The notes under the pieces: model-generated
Seen by the model: the letters and a program-made list of their open reading frames with translations, nothing else
What the model was told of the DNA's origin: nothing
Database searches by the model: none
Shown: positions 22,582-34,099 of the stretch, in pieces
Layout: every line of letters begins with the position of its first letter
Position numbering within the stretch: the first letter of the stretch is position 1
Made by a program: the position numbers and the translations under genes
Origin: Heliocidaris erythrogramma
Lineage: Eukaryota > Echinodermata > Echinoidea > Camarodonta > Echinometridae
Length of the DNA: 64,000 nucleotides
Assembly: GCA_025617745.1 (NCBI GenBank)
Contig: CM046870.1
Coordinates: forward strand, 4,221,285-4,285,284
Reading direction: 5' to 3'

Positions 22582-23700
22582 ATGTCAGGAGATGTCGAGT
22601 CCGGAGATGTGGAAGAGGCCTACATTCATGCCACTACGATAAACAAGGAAGACACCATAAGTGTACTTCTGTTGCATTATTCTGACTGGGATAAGCTGAA
22701 ACGAGGAGTTGCCTGGATAATGAAGTTCAAGACATGGCTACAAGGAAAGTTGAAAGGAATAGATGACAATTCCAGTGAAATGTTCAATCTGACAAATAAG
22801 GACATTGAAGATGCTGAAGTCGGGATTGTGAAACAAGTGCAACATGAATCATTCCCAGAGGTAATGAAACAACTGGTATGTCGCAGAGGAGAGAAAGGTC
22901 TACCAAAGGGCGTTACCCTAAGTAATCTTGATCCAGAACTAAGCAATGGATTGCTCAAAGTAGGCGGAATGTTGCAGAATTCCCAGATTCCAAGTAGTGC
23001 TAAACATCAATACATCCTCCCAAAGAAGCACCATGTAACCATTCTTTTAATGCAACATATCCACAGGAGAGTTGGTCATCAGGGACAAAATCACACGGTA
23101 GCTGAATTACGACAGAAGTTCTGGGTAGTAGGAGCTGGAGTTTCAACACGAAGCATAGCAGGGAAATGTATCATCTACAGCAAGAACCAAGGAAAAGTTG
23201 GCCACCAGAAAATGGCAGAACTTCCAAGAAGCAGAGTTCAGGGTCATGAGCCGGCGTTCACCAGAGTTGGCATGGACTACTTTGGTCCTTTCGAAATCAA
23301 GTGTGGAAGATGCATAAGGAAAAGGTATGGCGTAATCTTTACATGCCTGAGCTGCAGAGCGGTGCACATTGAAATTGCATCAAGTCGAGACGCAAGCTCC
23401 TGTGTTCAGGCTATTCGTCGCCTCATCAGCCGCTGAGGACCTGTGATAGAGATGTTCTCGGATAATTGTACAAACTTGGTAGGAGCCGAAAAGGAACTGT
23501 AACAGGCATTAAAGGAGCTCAATCAAGACCAGCTGATCAAATTTCATGCAAACCATGGCATGAAATGGAACTTCAACCCCCTGCTGCTTCCCACCAGGGA
23601 GGAGTGTGGGAACGTCAAATCGGAACAGTCAGAAAGATACTGTGTGCAGTCATGGGAGAGCAGTATCTAAGGTCCTACCAGAACGAAGAACAACTGCATA
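22582..23700 (+). pseudogene. pol: BEL integrase
   Basis: The zinc-binding histidines are seen in HIHRRVGHQGQNHT. The paired cysteines are degraded (GKCIIYSK where CxxC is expected). The core reads VGMDYFGPF (first D), then in other frames SDNCTNLVGA (second D), and GGVWERQIGTVRK supplies the glutamate. Stops at 23434 and frame changes inactivate it. It would insert the DNA copy into the genome. Confidence 0.8.
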
Positions 23701-24148
23701 CATGTGTGAAGTGGAGGCCGTCATCAATAGTAGGCCTCTTACTCGATGTTCAGACAACCCCAATGATCCGGATGTAATCTCACCAAACAGCTTGCTGACT
23801 ATGAAGTGTTCAACGATGCTACCTCCAGGGATCTTCGACGACAAGGACATTTACGCGAAGAAGCGATGGAAACGGATGCAGTACTTGGCGGATCTCGTTT
23901 GGAAGAGGTGGGTAAAAGAGTACCCACCTTCTCTACAACGTCGACAGAAGGGGCTGAAGCCTGGTCGCAACCTCCAGGTGGGGAACATTGTACTCATCGC
24001 AGATGAAACATCGCCCAGATGTTCCTGGTCCATGGCCCGCGTGCAAGAGGTCATGCCCGACAAACGCGGATTCGTCCGCAGAACGATAACAACGTCGCTA
24101 GTGAGGCCGGTAACCAGATTGTGTCTTCTATTGGAGCAGGGAATTTGA
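23606..24148 (+). pseudogene. pol: BEL integrase C-terminus (DUF5641-like)
   Basis: EVEAVINSRPLT, SPNSLLTMK, RWKRMQYLADLVWKRWVKEY, NLQVGNIVLIADE and RGFVRR follow one another in an open frame to the stop at 24146. This is the usual C-terminal extension of BEL integrases, with a basic nucleic-acid-binding character. Confidence 0.8.
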
Positions 24149-26218
24149 ATAGAATTTGCCTATTTGTGATGGAATTGTGAAAGGATCCATTATATATGAA
24201 TGTGCCTTTATGGAAGCCTTGCAAATTTTGTGTTTGATAAGTGCAACAGAGAATACAAATTGATGTATTCTGAATTTATTATTTTGGAGGCCACATGCAA
24301 TCAGTATATTTTGCATCATTATTGGAGGATATCAAGCACATGAAGCGTGTTTGGATCAAGCGATCACCTGGGATTCAAAGCACCAGTGAAATTTTGTGTT
24401 ACAGTGAAATGTGAAGTATTGAGAAGCCGTTTTGGCTAATTACATGTAATAGCAATCATTTGTGATAATGAGATACATGTAATTCGGGATCAAAGCATGT
24501 TAATTCGCGATCTGGCTTTGGATCAAAGCATGTTTATTCGCGATTTCGCTTTGATCAACTCGTGAATTTGGATCAGAAACCATGTGAACTCGCGAATTTT
24601 TTAAACAGTGAATCGCAATGGAACAAAACATTTGCGTGGTAACAAAAGGAGAACGCTCTAAAAGGGAACGCTGACAGCAAGAACGCTTATATGTATATGA
24701 GGATGCTTGTATGCTTTATCACATGAGAGAATTCTTCATTGATGATGCTTACATGCTTTACTGCATGAGAGAAACATGAGAGAACTTAATTTCAAGACAT
24801 TGGATTCAGATAAGTTAGAACCAAATGATTATGATGATACCTTTGCAAGAACGATATGAATCAGAAGTGAAACGAACTAGTGGACTTTCACAATGAACTC
24901 AGTAAAAATGTTTGTTTATGACTGCAAATGTTTGGTTTGAAATTTGATGTTTTATATTTAAGTTTCAATGTCTCTTTTGTCTTGTCATAATATGGGATGT
25001 TCATGTCAATGGTAATTGAATGTACACAAAATAATGATCATATTCACAAAGTAATGATTGAAATTGCTTCAGATGTAAAATTAGATACATTTGTTCATAC
25101 AAAACATGTCAAAAGGAGACGGCTCAATTTGGGTGAAGAGGAGAAGTGTTATCATAGAAACCCTATTTCATTTGGTGTTCAGCCATACCATGAATTAAAA
25201 CAAATTCAAATATACAGTATGTTTCTGCAGTGTAGAACATATTAGGAATCTCAGATTATGCTATACGGTTATATCATTTATGATTACTTGTCATAATCAG
25301 GCAACTTCGGGAAGTTTGTGATTGTGTTATACATTTAAAGGTTGAGGTTTAACATGATTAAGTGGAGAATAGAATGTTATTCAGCTATGTACAAATGGCA
25401 ATGATATTTGCATGTGCATATTAGTAGTCCATCCACAATTTGACTTCAGTCATGCAGATATGCTTCAAACAGTTTGATAGGCAAAAGAAAGAACAAAGTT
25501 CATATTTTTCGGAAGTATATGTGTCATGTATTATATGTAGATGGTACAATAATATGCTAAAATTTGTTCTCTGTCGTTAAAAGTACATTGTATACATACA
25601 CGTATACAGTGTTTTAGTGTTGATTTCATGTTGATGTGCATCAGTTCATTTTAAGGCTTATTATAATGAGAGTTTGTTACAAGTGTTCTTTATAACGAGG
25701 TTCAACTGTACTGGTTTATTTTCACATTTTTTTAATGGAAAGGCATTTATAACAAACATTGTGTTTGTTTTTCTGGCAAAAGTGTGAAAATGTTTTGATT
25801 TAAGAGTTATAAATGATGCATGTTTATCTGGTATTGGATAACTTTGTTGCATTTTCAAGTGTATATTGATACAGGGATAAGATTAATTTAGCAGAAATGA
25901 GTGTAGTCCAAGCAAGCAGATTGTAGACATTGGCAGGGTATACAGATACAAATGATATATTTCAGTGTAATTATGATCTGTTTTTTGGGAAACAATTAGG
26001 CATTACATGTACATGTATTTGTTTATAAAGTGTTTGAATTTAAGGTACAGACGTACTAGGTTATAAGATATACAAAGACACAATTATGGAAACGTCTTGA
26101 TAATTGAAACCAGTTGGTATTTATTACTTAGCACATTTTACTCATGTACATCAGTGATGGGCAACATAAATTTGATTAATAATTGGTTATCGTTGCATCC
26201 TTTGTAAATGCTGCAACT
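24149..26218 (+). other. BEL 3' untranslated region, about 2.1 kb
   Basis: No coding motif between the integrase stop and the polypurine tract. A cluster of TTCGCGA(T/A) words with GGATCAAAGC direct repeats lies at 24480-24600. The length is large for a BEL element. I saw no envelope-like signature, only AT-rich sequence. Confidence 0.6.
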
Positions 26219-26229
26219 AGGGGGAGGAA
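26219..26229 (+). promoter_or_regulatory. Polypurine tract
   Basis: AGGGGGAGGAA directly precedes the TG of the 3' LTR, the expected position for plus-strand priming. Confidence 0.8.
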
Positions 26230-27284
26230 TGTAAGAATCAAGTCACAGGAAACCGAAATTCAGTTTTTCATTGTAAGGACACCATAGATTTTCAGGATTT
26301 TCTCTGATGGACGGGGGAGCGTCCCTTCGTTGCTGTAATGTGAATATAATTTTTTATGTGGAACAGGTGTCACATGCATTTTCTCCTGTTCTGCTTATTT
26401 TGCAGGATATGGCAGTGAGGGGGTGTTCTTTTGTCTGCCGGAGCGGTTGTGGGGGGGGGGGGGCTGTGTATTTTGTCCGCTCTCTTTTGTCATCCTGTTC
26501 ATAGTGAGGGATACTAGTATTGTGTATTTTATGTAGGTCTGAGTTTCAATGCTAAATGTATTTTCTTCCTTTGTGTATATTATAAAAGTTATGTCTTAAT
26601 GTATAAATGATGCACACAATTATGTGCATTTAGAAGCCCCCTACTAACTTAGCCCACAAGTGTTTTCATCTCATTAATTGATAATTATCCAAAATACATG
26701 TTCAACCCATCAGTAAGCACAGGTAAAATGTCTATGCATGAGTTACCTAGGCATGTCCGAAAAAACGGCGCAAAGTACCGCTCCGTATCGGTAAGATTGC
26801 ATCTATGAAAAGGCTAGGCAAGCGCTAGTTGGAACTGAGCTGAAGCATGTGGTGTTTTGTTAATATTTTCTTATTAAGTTTTAAATACAGATATATATAC
26901 AGTATTAAAAGTTTACTTGATTATAAATGTAAATTAATTTTAATGTAAATTAAAAGAGAGAAGGAGTCAGAAATACTGAATTTGAATTACATGTATAATG
27001 TCATTGGCAACAATAGTCAAATTTGACTGATTGCCCATACCATACAACGAAAGAAGAAAAAGAAGGAATCGTTTTATATACGTAGATATGTATTGCATGG
27101 AAACCAAAAGATATAATTATGTGGGCACGGATTCAAGGAAGGTAAAGTTTGTTTTACCTACTTCTGCTCTTACTACTGTACATTCCGGTGTATGCAATGG
27201 ATTGGAGTTGAGTTGAGTGTTAATAAACAAAGACCCTTTTGAAATTACCACATTGTCTGAAAGTATAGATATCGGATCTTTACA
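26230..27284 (+). repeat. BEL 3' LTR (1055 bp)
   Basis: It begins TGTAAGAATCAAGTCACAGG and ends ..GGATCTTTACA. Outer parts align with the 5' LTR. The middle, about 26303-27066, has no counterpart there. That middle holds a G14 run at 26451-26464 and a segment at 26362-26510 (AACAGGTGTCACAT, TTCTTTTGTCTGCC, CTCTCTTTTGTCATC) that resembles part of the foldback at 60913-61518. Confidence 0.85.
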
Positions 27285-27289
27285 CATAT

Positions 27290-28029
27290 ATGAAGTTTTA
27301 GCTGTATTCTAATGTTTTAGTGATTGACCACAGATAGGTCAAGTGGCCTCTGTTAATCCCTCCACATTTTGATATGTTTTGCTTTTTATCTATTATTTAG
27401 TTTGTATACATGTACATGTATATACTTGTTCCTGATGTTTTTATTCCAATAAATTTGTGGAAAATAAATGAACTGAAATGACAAATTATCTTTCAAAATC
27501 ATAATTTCACAATATCGATATGATTTTTTCTTATACAATTATGGGTCGGGGTCTATTTCATCGGATGTTACTATGAATATTGGCAATATTTTAGGCTTGA
27601 GTGAGTAATGCCAACTTTTGTTAAACTCGCAAAAATTGATTTGCGCAAAATTGCCCGAGTCTTGAATTTGATCATTGTGCATATCAGGCAGTTACTGCAT
27701 GTTATTTGACTACTATCATTGCTTAATTTGAAAAATAATTTAATCCTTAACCCTATACCTAGCCGCACACGCCACTCCCACCTCCAAACTCATGCATGAC
27801 TCGACAGATCACTTTCATTTTCACACAGAACTTCAATATGTGTAGGTACACACCGACCAAGTTATTTTGCTCAAAACCTTTTCGTTAATAGTTTTTTTTT
27901 TTGTGTTGTGTTTATGTTTAAGCTTATTTTTTTCTACTGAATTTTTTGTAGCTTATTTTGTTTTAATGAGCATCACTTAACCCGGAATGCATGATTTCAT
28001 TTTTACTTGTCCTTTTTTTTTTTGCTCAG
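27290..28029. other. End of intron 1
   Basis: Unique-looking AT-rich DNA up to the pyrimidine tract and acceptor TTTTTTGCTCAG of exon 2. Confidence 0.5.
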
Positions 28030-28150
28030 GATATACTGGAGGCGACTGTGACACAGAGATATTAGAGTGCTCGAGTAATCCCTGCGGGAATCATGGGAGC
28101 TGTGTTGAAGGGATAGGGGTCTATTCTTGCCAATGTCATGAAGGATATAC
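28030..28150 (+). CDS. Host exon 2: EGF module
   Basis: The acceptor is TTTGCTCAG and the donor AC|GTAAAT, phase 1 to 2. It completes the EGF begun in exon 1 (GYTGGDC) and encodes LECSSNPCGNHGSCVEG..YSCQCHEGYT. The last two bases AC join the A of exon 3 to give threonine, which restores the EGF spacing TDQHC. This supports the unusual phase-2 junction. Confidence 0.88.
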
Positions 28151-28531
28151 GTAAATATAGCTAAAAATTAATATTTTTAATGTTTTTTTCTACAAAACTG
28201 CAATTTCACTCAAACTTAAAGATGTATTGTAAATTCATTTACATCAAAACAGCCTAATAGTACTTTAAAAGTGCCACGGCATCCCTCCATTCTACTGTGT
28301 TTACAAATCCTCTTTTAAAAGGATGTTTGCAGTTGATTCAAGTAAAAAGTTAAGCAAATAAAATTTCTTGAATGAGCATGGTACTATAATTCTTTGAAAT
28401 AGAACAGTGATAGTTTCTCTTAAGAAAAAATATAATGATATACTGCATTTCATGATATATTTATTTTCACAAATATGCCAATTTATAAGAGTATAAGTTG
28501 ATCTGTTGTCACACGAAAGAGCAAACGAGGG

Positions 28532-28573
28532 TTACGACGTTTCGACCGCTAACTGCTAGTCTTCGTCAGGCAA
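28532..28573 (-). ncRNA. Hammerhead ribozyme, left arm
   Basis: On the minus strand: stem I UUGC/GUAA, core CUGACGA, stem II GACU/GGUC (plus one A), core GAA, stem III AC/GU with no loop, and C at the cleavage position. Very short stem III is typical of hammerheads in Penelope-like elements, which are thought to work as dimers. Confidence 0.65.
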
Positions 28574-28839
28574 TGTGGACAATCGTGTGTGTGATTGGGT
28601 TTTTACAGACGTGTATCAATCAGATATGATTATTTACGTCTGGGACCGACCTTTAACGTCACCATCCGAAAGACGTGACTCAGTCTCGAACCTGGGTCCG
28701 CTGAATCAGTTTATAACTTCCACTGGTAGCTGGACTACAGGCGCACGCCACAACGCCCAATTAAAGGGATACTCAACCGCAGATTGTGGACGTTTTTATG
28801 CCGCGAGGGTCCTTTGGGTGGACTAGCTGGTTACGAATA

Positions 28840-28965
28840 GTGGTGTAATCACTGGTACACACGGCGTATTAAAGAAGCTATCCAAATCCGTTTACACCCC
28901 AATAATATCAATAGAGATAACGGCATTGACATCCCGGAGGAATGGCTCCCCACCATCCGCCGACA
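28840..28965 (+). pseudogene. Penelope-like C-terminal (endonuclease end) relic
   Basis: In the frame starting at about 28857 the sequence reads RRIKEAIQIRLHPNNINRD then GIDIPEEWLPTI. I recognise the [RK]EAI-x-IR ... NRD-x-G pattern that closes the GIY-YIG endonuclease region of Penelope-like elements. The RT and most of the endonuclease are absent. Confidence 0.6.
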
Positions 28966-29384
28966 TGCACCCCCTACCGTTGCCCTCCGCCCGACGTCCG
29001 CATTTCGCCCGCCAGTAGCCAGTAGCCCGCCAGTAGCACCGACGGGATTTCCCCCGACGTCCGCATCCCGCTCACCGATCGCACAGTCCGCGGCTTCCGA
29101 TTGGTAGGTTTCACGGACCAATAGCAGCGCGGCAGTTCGGTGCCCTCGGAACGCAGCTTACACTATAAAAGGCGCACGCCACAACTGGGCGTTGTGGCGT
29201 GCGCCTGTAATCCAGCTACCAGTGGAAGTTATAAACTGATTCAGCGGACCCAGGTGCGAGACTGAGTCACGTCTTTCGGATGGTGAAGTTAAAGGTCGGT
29301 TCCAGACGTAAATAAACATATCTGATTGATACACGTCTGTAAAAACCCCAATTACACACACACACACACACACGATTGTCCACA

Positions 29385-29426
29385 TTGCCTGACGAAAACT
29401 AGCAGTTAGCGGTCGAAACGTCGCAA
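29385..29426 (+). ncRNA. Hammerhead ribozyme, right arm
   Basis: Stem I is UUGC/GCAA (29385-29388 with 29423-29426). The core is CUGACGA at 29389-29395 and GAA at 29415-29417. Stem III is AC/GU without a loop, with C at 29422 as the cleavage nucleotide. Compared with the left arm, stem II has lost its outer G-C pair (AACU/GGUC), so activity may be reduced. A (CA)n run lies just upstream at 29354-29373. Confidence 0.7.
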
Positions 29427-29734
29427 CCTTTGTTTGCTCCTTCGTGTGACAACAGATCAACTTATACTCTTATTGTACTACCACGATGATCAACATCTTC
29501 CGCACTAATGCCAATTTATAGTCACAAGATATTTATATACTTTGTCATGGAGTATTTGTCACATGCCTGCTGAGTATTTAGTGGGTGTTTGGGGGGAGCA
29601 GTAATAGCGAAGAGCCTTCTGGCATAGTTTAATAATTGTTTGCTACATTTTAAATGTAGCAAAGTACCGGTAGTGGTAAAAATACATGCAGACAGTTTCA
29701 TAAGGGGCATATTATTGTGAACCAAATATAACAA

Positions 29735-31202
29735 AGTATCGAATGGGTGGGTTGCGGGAGCGGGAACGGGCACACCCTTTCGAAACAAGCCCCCCCCCCC
29801 CCCGGTTATCTCGAATGGACGCGTTCCCAGCGAGAAGTTCAATGAACGCGCCACTTCGAGACAACCGGGGGGGGGGGGGGGGCTTTCCTCGAATGGGTGT
29901 GTTGAGTAGACTTTTGTAACAGGCGTTTTAGAATTTTTTGATAAATGTACTCTTGCTGGTTTTTTGTTTTTCTTCTATCTAAGATGTAGAAAATATAACC
30001 GGCAGTGGCGGCACCAGGATTTTTAAAGTGGGGGGGGGGGAATGGGGGGCAAAATGAAATATTGGGGGGGGGGGGGCAAGGGTGGACAAACAAAAATTTC
30101 CACCCTTTAATTTTTTTTCATTCCGAAAATTATTGGCGGGGGGAAAATGTCCCCATGCCCAACCCCCCCCCCCCCCCCCCCGGTGCCGCCATTGATAACC
30201 GGGGGTTTTCAAATGAATGTATGAGGTTGCATGAATTCATAATGGAATGTTCATTTAAAATTAAAAAATCTGGTCGGGCAGACAGTCCAGAATAGAATGT
30301 TAATTCACTGCGGCGTATTTTTTATTACGGGGGGGGGGGGGCACAAGATGGCCATGCCCCACCCCTTATTGGTGGGTGAGTATGAAAATAGGAAGATGAG
30401 TGAGGAAGATGAAAAAGTATTCCCGGGAAAATGTAAGTAGGGGTCAATTTTCGCAGACTCTGGTGGTTTCCTCGAGCATAGGCCTACCCCTTGTATGGGG
30501 AGTTGGGGGCCGGATACAAACGACCTTTTGATATGAGTTTTGACTTTTGATAGTGGGTATTGATAGAACGATAGTGGCATTAAAATGTGTTTCTAACTTT
30601 GGAAAGATGATAAACACGCCTTGGCCTATGTCAGCACATGTCTGTAACACAATTTCACAATATTTAACAGATCACGCAAAAAAAATATAAATAAATAAAT
30701 AAAAAATCCTAGCTACGCCACTTGCCCTTTCTTCCCCGCGTGTTTCAATGCATAATTATTCAATTCTATTTATTTTGCACAAATAATGATTTCCTTGTCA
30801 AAAGCATTTTTTAGATACTTTTTTATTATATTTTCTGCATCTTAGGCTAGACAAAAGAAAAACGAAAAAACCAGCAAGAGTACATTTTTCAAAAATTTCT
30901 TCCCCCCCCCCCCCCAGTTGCCCCCCCCCCCAATAATTTTCTAAGACAGAAGAAAAACGAAAAAACCAGCAAGAGTACATTTTTCAAAAAAATTCTAAAA
31001 CGTCTGTTACAAAAGTCTACTCAACACACCCATTCGAGGAAAGCCCCCCCCCCCCCCGGTTGTCTCGAAGTGGCGCGTTCATTGAACTTCTCGCTGGGAA
31101 CGCGTCCATTCGAGATAACCGGGGGGGGCTTGTCTCGAAAGGGTGTTCCCGCTCCCTTCCCGCTCCCATCCCGCTCCCGCAACCCACCCATTCGAGACAA
31201 GC
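29735..31202. mobile_element. Foldback element with poly(G)/poly(C) arms
   Basis: The left arm 29735-29985 (CGAATGGGTGGGTTGCGGGA, GACGCGTTCCCAGCGAGAAG, CTCTTGCTGGTTTTTTG) is inverted at 30940-31202. Both arms carry G or C runs of 8-18. The spacer (30000-30940) contains further runs and a direct repeat of the arm's inner end (AACGAAAAAACCAGCAAGAG at about 30857 and 30956). No coding sequence is recognised. Confidence 0.65.
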
Positions 31203-31439
31203 CGGAACAATGAGCCAATTGGAAGTCTTATACTCATTATTTTGTATCATAATATCTGCATAAAGAGAGCGGTTACGGTAATGGTTGTAATGTTTTATAA
31301 AAATAGTTGATACATTTTCGAAGCTTGTTGGTTAAACCAATATTATTCGGTTTCATGTAAAGCATTCTAGGTAGTATTATGTTGCCAGATTGTGATGCTA
31401 TTGTGCCTCCATCACTTTCCCTGTTACCATGATTACCAG

Positions 31440-31573
31440 AGACCAACATTGTGAGAGCTTAATCAGTTCCTGCGTGTCGAATCCATGTCGAAACAACGCT
31501 ACCTGTGTAGACGGCCTCTTACAGTATACGTGCCTTTGTGCCAATGGGTACAGTGGAGACACATGTGCAACAG
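31440..31573 (+). CDS. Host exon 3: EGF module
   Basis: The acceptor is GATTACCAG and the donor CAG|GTAACT, phase 2 to 1. It encodes DQHCESLISSCVSNPCRNNA, then TCVDGLLQYTCLCANGYSGDTC, giving the end of one EGF and a complete second one. The six-cysteine spacing is intact. Confidence 0.88.
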
Positions 31574-33022
31574 GTAACTTCTGCGGTTCATTAAGTTAAT
31601 AGGAGCGTGATCATCTCGATGGTAGAAATCCTAACTGTGTAATTGTTATTTTTTTCCTTCACTAGTCTTTTTTGCTGATTCAGTGAAAGCACTTTTCTAC
31701 CAAGGCTGAATGTTGATTTTTATCTCCTTAGATTTGAGAGATTCTTCCCAAAGAGTTACTTTATCACTTAACCTCATTAAGGTGTTTGGAGAAATGGACA
31801 GAACACTATTCAGCAAAATGATACGCACATTTTGGTATTACAATAAAGGTACATACAACCTTTTAAGAAAACCTACTTGGATGAAAATAGATTCCTTAAG
31901 CTTTGCAATTATTTGATGTGCCTATTATATAACATAGACAGAATACTTGCCCTCGAGATTTGTTTGCCCTATATTTATTGTTATTAGGGCAAGTCCAGGC
32001 TATTTTGTCCCGTATGTTAATGAACACATCTAAGGTCTTAGTTTATCTGATGGTATCAAGATTATAGCCCTCCAAGAGATTGGAACATTCAAAGATCATG
32101 TAAAATGATGTTTATAATGTTAATTTATGTTCAAATTCCATAATATGATTGCACAATAAAAAGCAATAGTTAAAAGCACAGGAAGGCATGTGCAATAAAC
32201 TCTTTGGTAAATATCCAAACGAATTAATACATTTTGACAGGTTTATTTCTACCGAAATTCACCTTTTATTTCTACCGAAATCCACCTTTTATAAAGATTT
32301 TATAAAGATTCACATTTGATATGCAGTATATGAAATAAATATTGACTGCTTATTACTTGGGTCACGGCTAATACTGTAGGCTGGACTATCGGGACCTCTC
32401 AAGTTAAAAGCATAATTAGTCTCGAGATCACCTTGGGAGAAATGGTTTTAACCATTGCCCTTCTAAAGCAGTCAATGGTTATGTATTAATTCTGGTCATG
32501 TGGCATGCATTCACAAGTTACTCTGCCTGCATTCTTGAACCAGTCGTGTAATGAAGTAATAATACATGGTCATTTGGGCACTTTTGTGCGAGGTAAGAAA
32601 TAAAGAAATAATGGTTAAATCAGTATTTGAGGGCCTTGAACACCCTTTTGTGGCACAGTTCGGACGTCGCCATTATTATTATTAGCCAATTCCTAACATG
32701 GGACGTCATGAGCTAATTACCAGCTACATGTAAATCTCAAACCTACCTCTGCCGTTATGTTGCAAGGATATTCCAAGCGCGTAACCTGACTGTCTACATA
32801 AGCCAGTTATTTGGCTGGTGGCACAACCCAGAAAAGGGAAAAAGTTTTATACTCTGACATCACAGCAATAGGAAATGAAAACAGGGTAGCTCTTCTAATA
32901 ATGTAGGATTGTATTTGATTATAATGAAGTTCTTTTGACCGATTTGTGAACAATTTCCGTATTTCATGTTCACTGCACCATTTCCTTTCATCGTCAGTTT
33001 TGTTAATTTTTCATTTATACAG
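31574..33022. other. Intron 3
   Basis: 1.4 kb with no recognised element. A short tandem pair (TTTCTACCGAAATTCACC) occurs at 32247-32290. The open frame at 31710-31916 has no domain and no splice context. Confidence 0.5.
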
Positions 33023-33242
33023 ACACGCCTCAAAATTTTGACTTTCTCCTGGACCACACAGAACCCTGTATCAGTATAGAGAGCAAAGACGTGATGACTA
33101 GACCTAAAAAGTTAACCATCGTGTTCTGGATTCAAGTGAAATCTGTTAGCGCAAATGGAGATTACACTCTTCTCTTTTTGGATTTCTTTAATTTTGATCT
33201 AACGATGAGGGATCCCTGCAATTTACTACTTATTCTAGGCAG
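33023..33242 (+). CDS. Host exon 4: pentraxin-type domain, first third
   Basis: The acceptor is TTTATACAG and the donor GGCAG|GTAAAG, phase 1 to 2. It encodes NFDFLLDHTEPCISIES...KKLTIVFWIQVKS..DYTLLFLDF. This is the N-terminal beta-sandwich of a pentraxin/LamG-type fold, where a W-containing strand follows 'LT.VFWI'. Together with exons 5 and 6 the domain covers about 195 residues, the normal pentraxin size. Confidence 0.82.
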
Positions 33243-33902
33243 GTAAAGTAAATATCAGCTATTCCAGTAGATTGAAATAATCAGGTAGGCAAAATCATGT
33301 TACCGAAATAATTTAGAGAAATAAAGGAAATTATATTATGCTACATGATTCTTAGGTCAAGTATTAAAAAATACATGAAGAATGATATTTACATTCACAA
33401 GGAATATTGTTTATGAAAAATGTAATAATGATTAGATTCACAGGATAGATCAAACAAGGTAAAACAGAATGCCATTGTCATGTTATTGTTTGGATTGTCA
33501 ACATTAAGTTTTGTTATAACTTTATGACAATCTGTCCACTTTTGAAAATGTATTCATGTAAAGTACCGTCCTCCATTATCTTATAAAATGTTTATTTTTC
33601 AACTATAATTGTTTTGTAAACAAATTTTTAGGCATTTTTAAAAATATAATTGTTTTCTTTACGTTTGTTTGATGTATGCACTTACATTTTATGTTGTTCC
33701 CTTGAAAATGAAAAATAAAGTTCAAGATCAAATTCAAAACATGTATTGATATCATATGGATATTGAAACAAAGGGGGAGATGTAATTTCTATTGTAAATT
33801 CACATTTTATTTTGTAGTTTTGCTTACGTTTGTGATTCCTTTGCTATGAATATCATTTTTACTCACATTCATGCTATAAGCCTCTTTTTCTTTCCTGAGC
33901 AG
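33243..33902. other. Intron 4
   Basis: AT-rich, no element recognised. Confidence 0.5.
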
Positions 33903-34099
33903 TGATACATTCTGGACCGCTAGCAATCTTTGCGACAATCGTTGGCACCAAATAACTATTGAAGTTGATTTTGAGACAAAAGATTTAAGGATTTATGTGG
34001 ATGACACAAATGTTAACGACACTTCACACAACAACCTTTTACCATACATTCGAATGGTTCTACCCATGGAACTTGGTTCCAAGACTATCAACAATGGAG
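33903..34099 (+). CDS. Host exon 5: pentraxin-type domain, middle
   Basis: The acceptor is CTGAGCAG and the donor GGAG|GTTCGT, phase 2 to 1. It encodes WTASNLCDNRWHQITIEVDF and then LRIYVDD, which match the W-H-x-I ... x-x-x-Y-V-D pattern of pentraxin and LamG domains. The donor GTTCGT is weaker than its neighbours, but the phase fits exon 6. Confidence 0.82.

Larger units (their letters stand above)
16766..27284 (+). mobile_element. BEL/Pao LTR retrotransposon, full length but inactive
   Basis: It is bounded by LTRs starting TGTAAGAATC and ending ..TACA, flanked by the direct repeat CATAT at 16761-16765 and 27285-27289. The 5-bp target duplication and TG..CA ends fit BEL/Pao. Internal order is gag with a DUF1759 domain and CCHC knuckle, aspartic protease (DUF1758), RT, RNase H, integrase, then a DUF5641-type C-terminus. 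A polypurine tract abuts the 3' LTR. Stops, frameshifts and an RT deletion make it defective. It lies in host-gene sense inside intron 1. Confidence 0.92.
28488..29507 (+). mobile_element. Penelope-like element remnant with inverted arms and two hammerhead motifs
   Basis: A perfect 13-bp direct repeat ATGCCAATTTATA flanks it at 28475-28487 and 29508-29520. Inverted arms of about 280 bp (28488-28765 and 29185-29474) enclose a 420-bp spacer. Each arm holds a hammerhead core. The spacer carries a coding relic of the Penelope C-terminus in the + sense. A 5'-truncated element with an inverted arm is a known arrangement for Penelope-like elements. Confidence 0.75.

Noticed and set aside
24149-26218. 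An envelope gene in the long 3' part of the BEL element
   Set aside because: No long open frame, signal peptide, cysteine pattern or membrane helix is readable. The region is AT-rich untranslated sequence.
30003-30300. Gly/Pro-rich protein frames around 30005-30295
   Set aside because: They come from G and C homopolymers in the foldback spacer.
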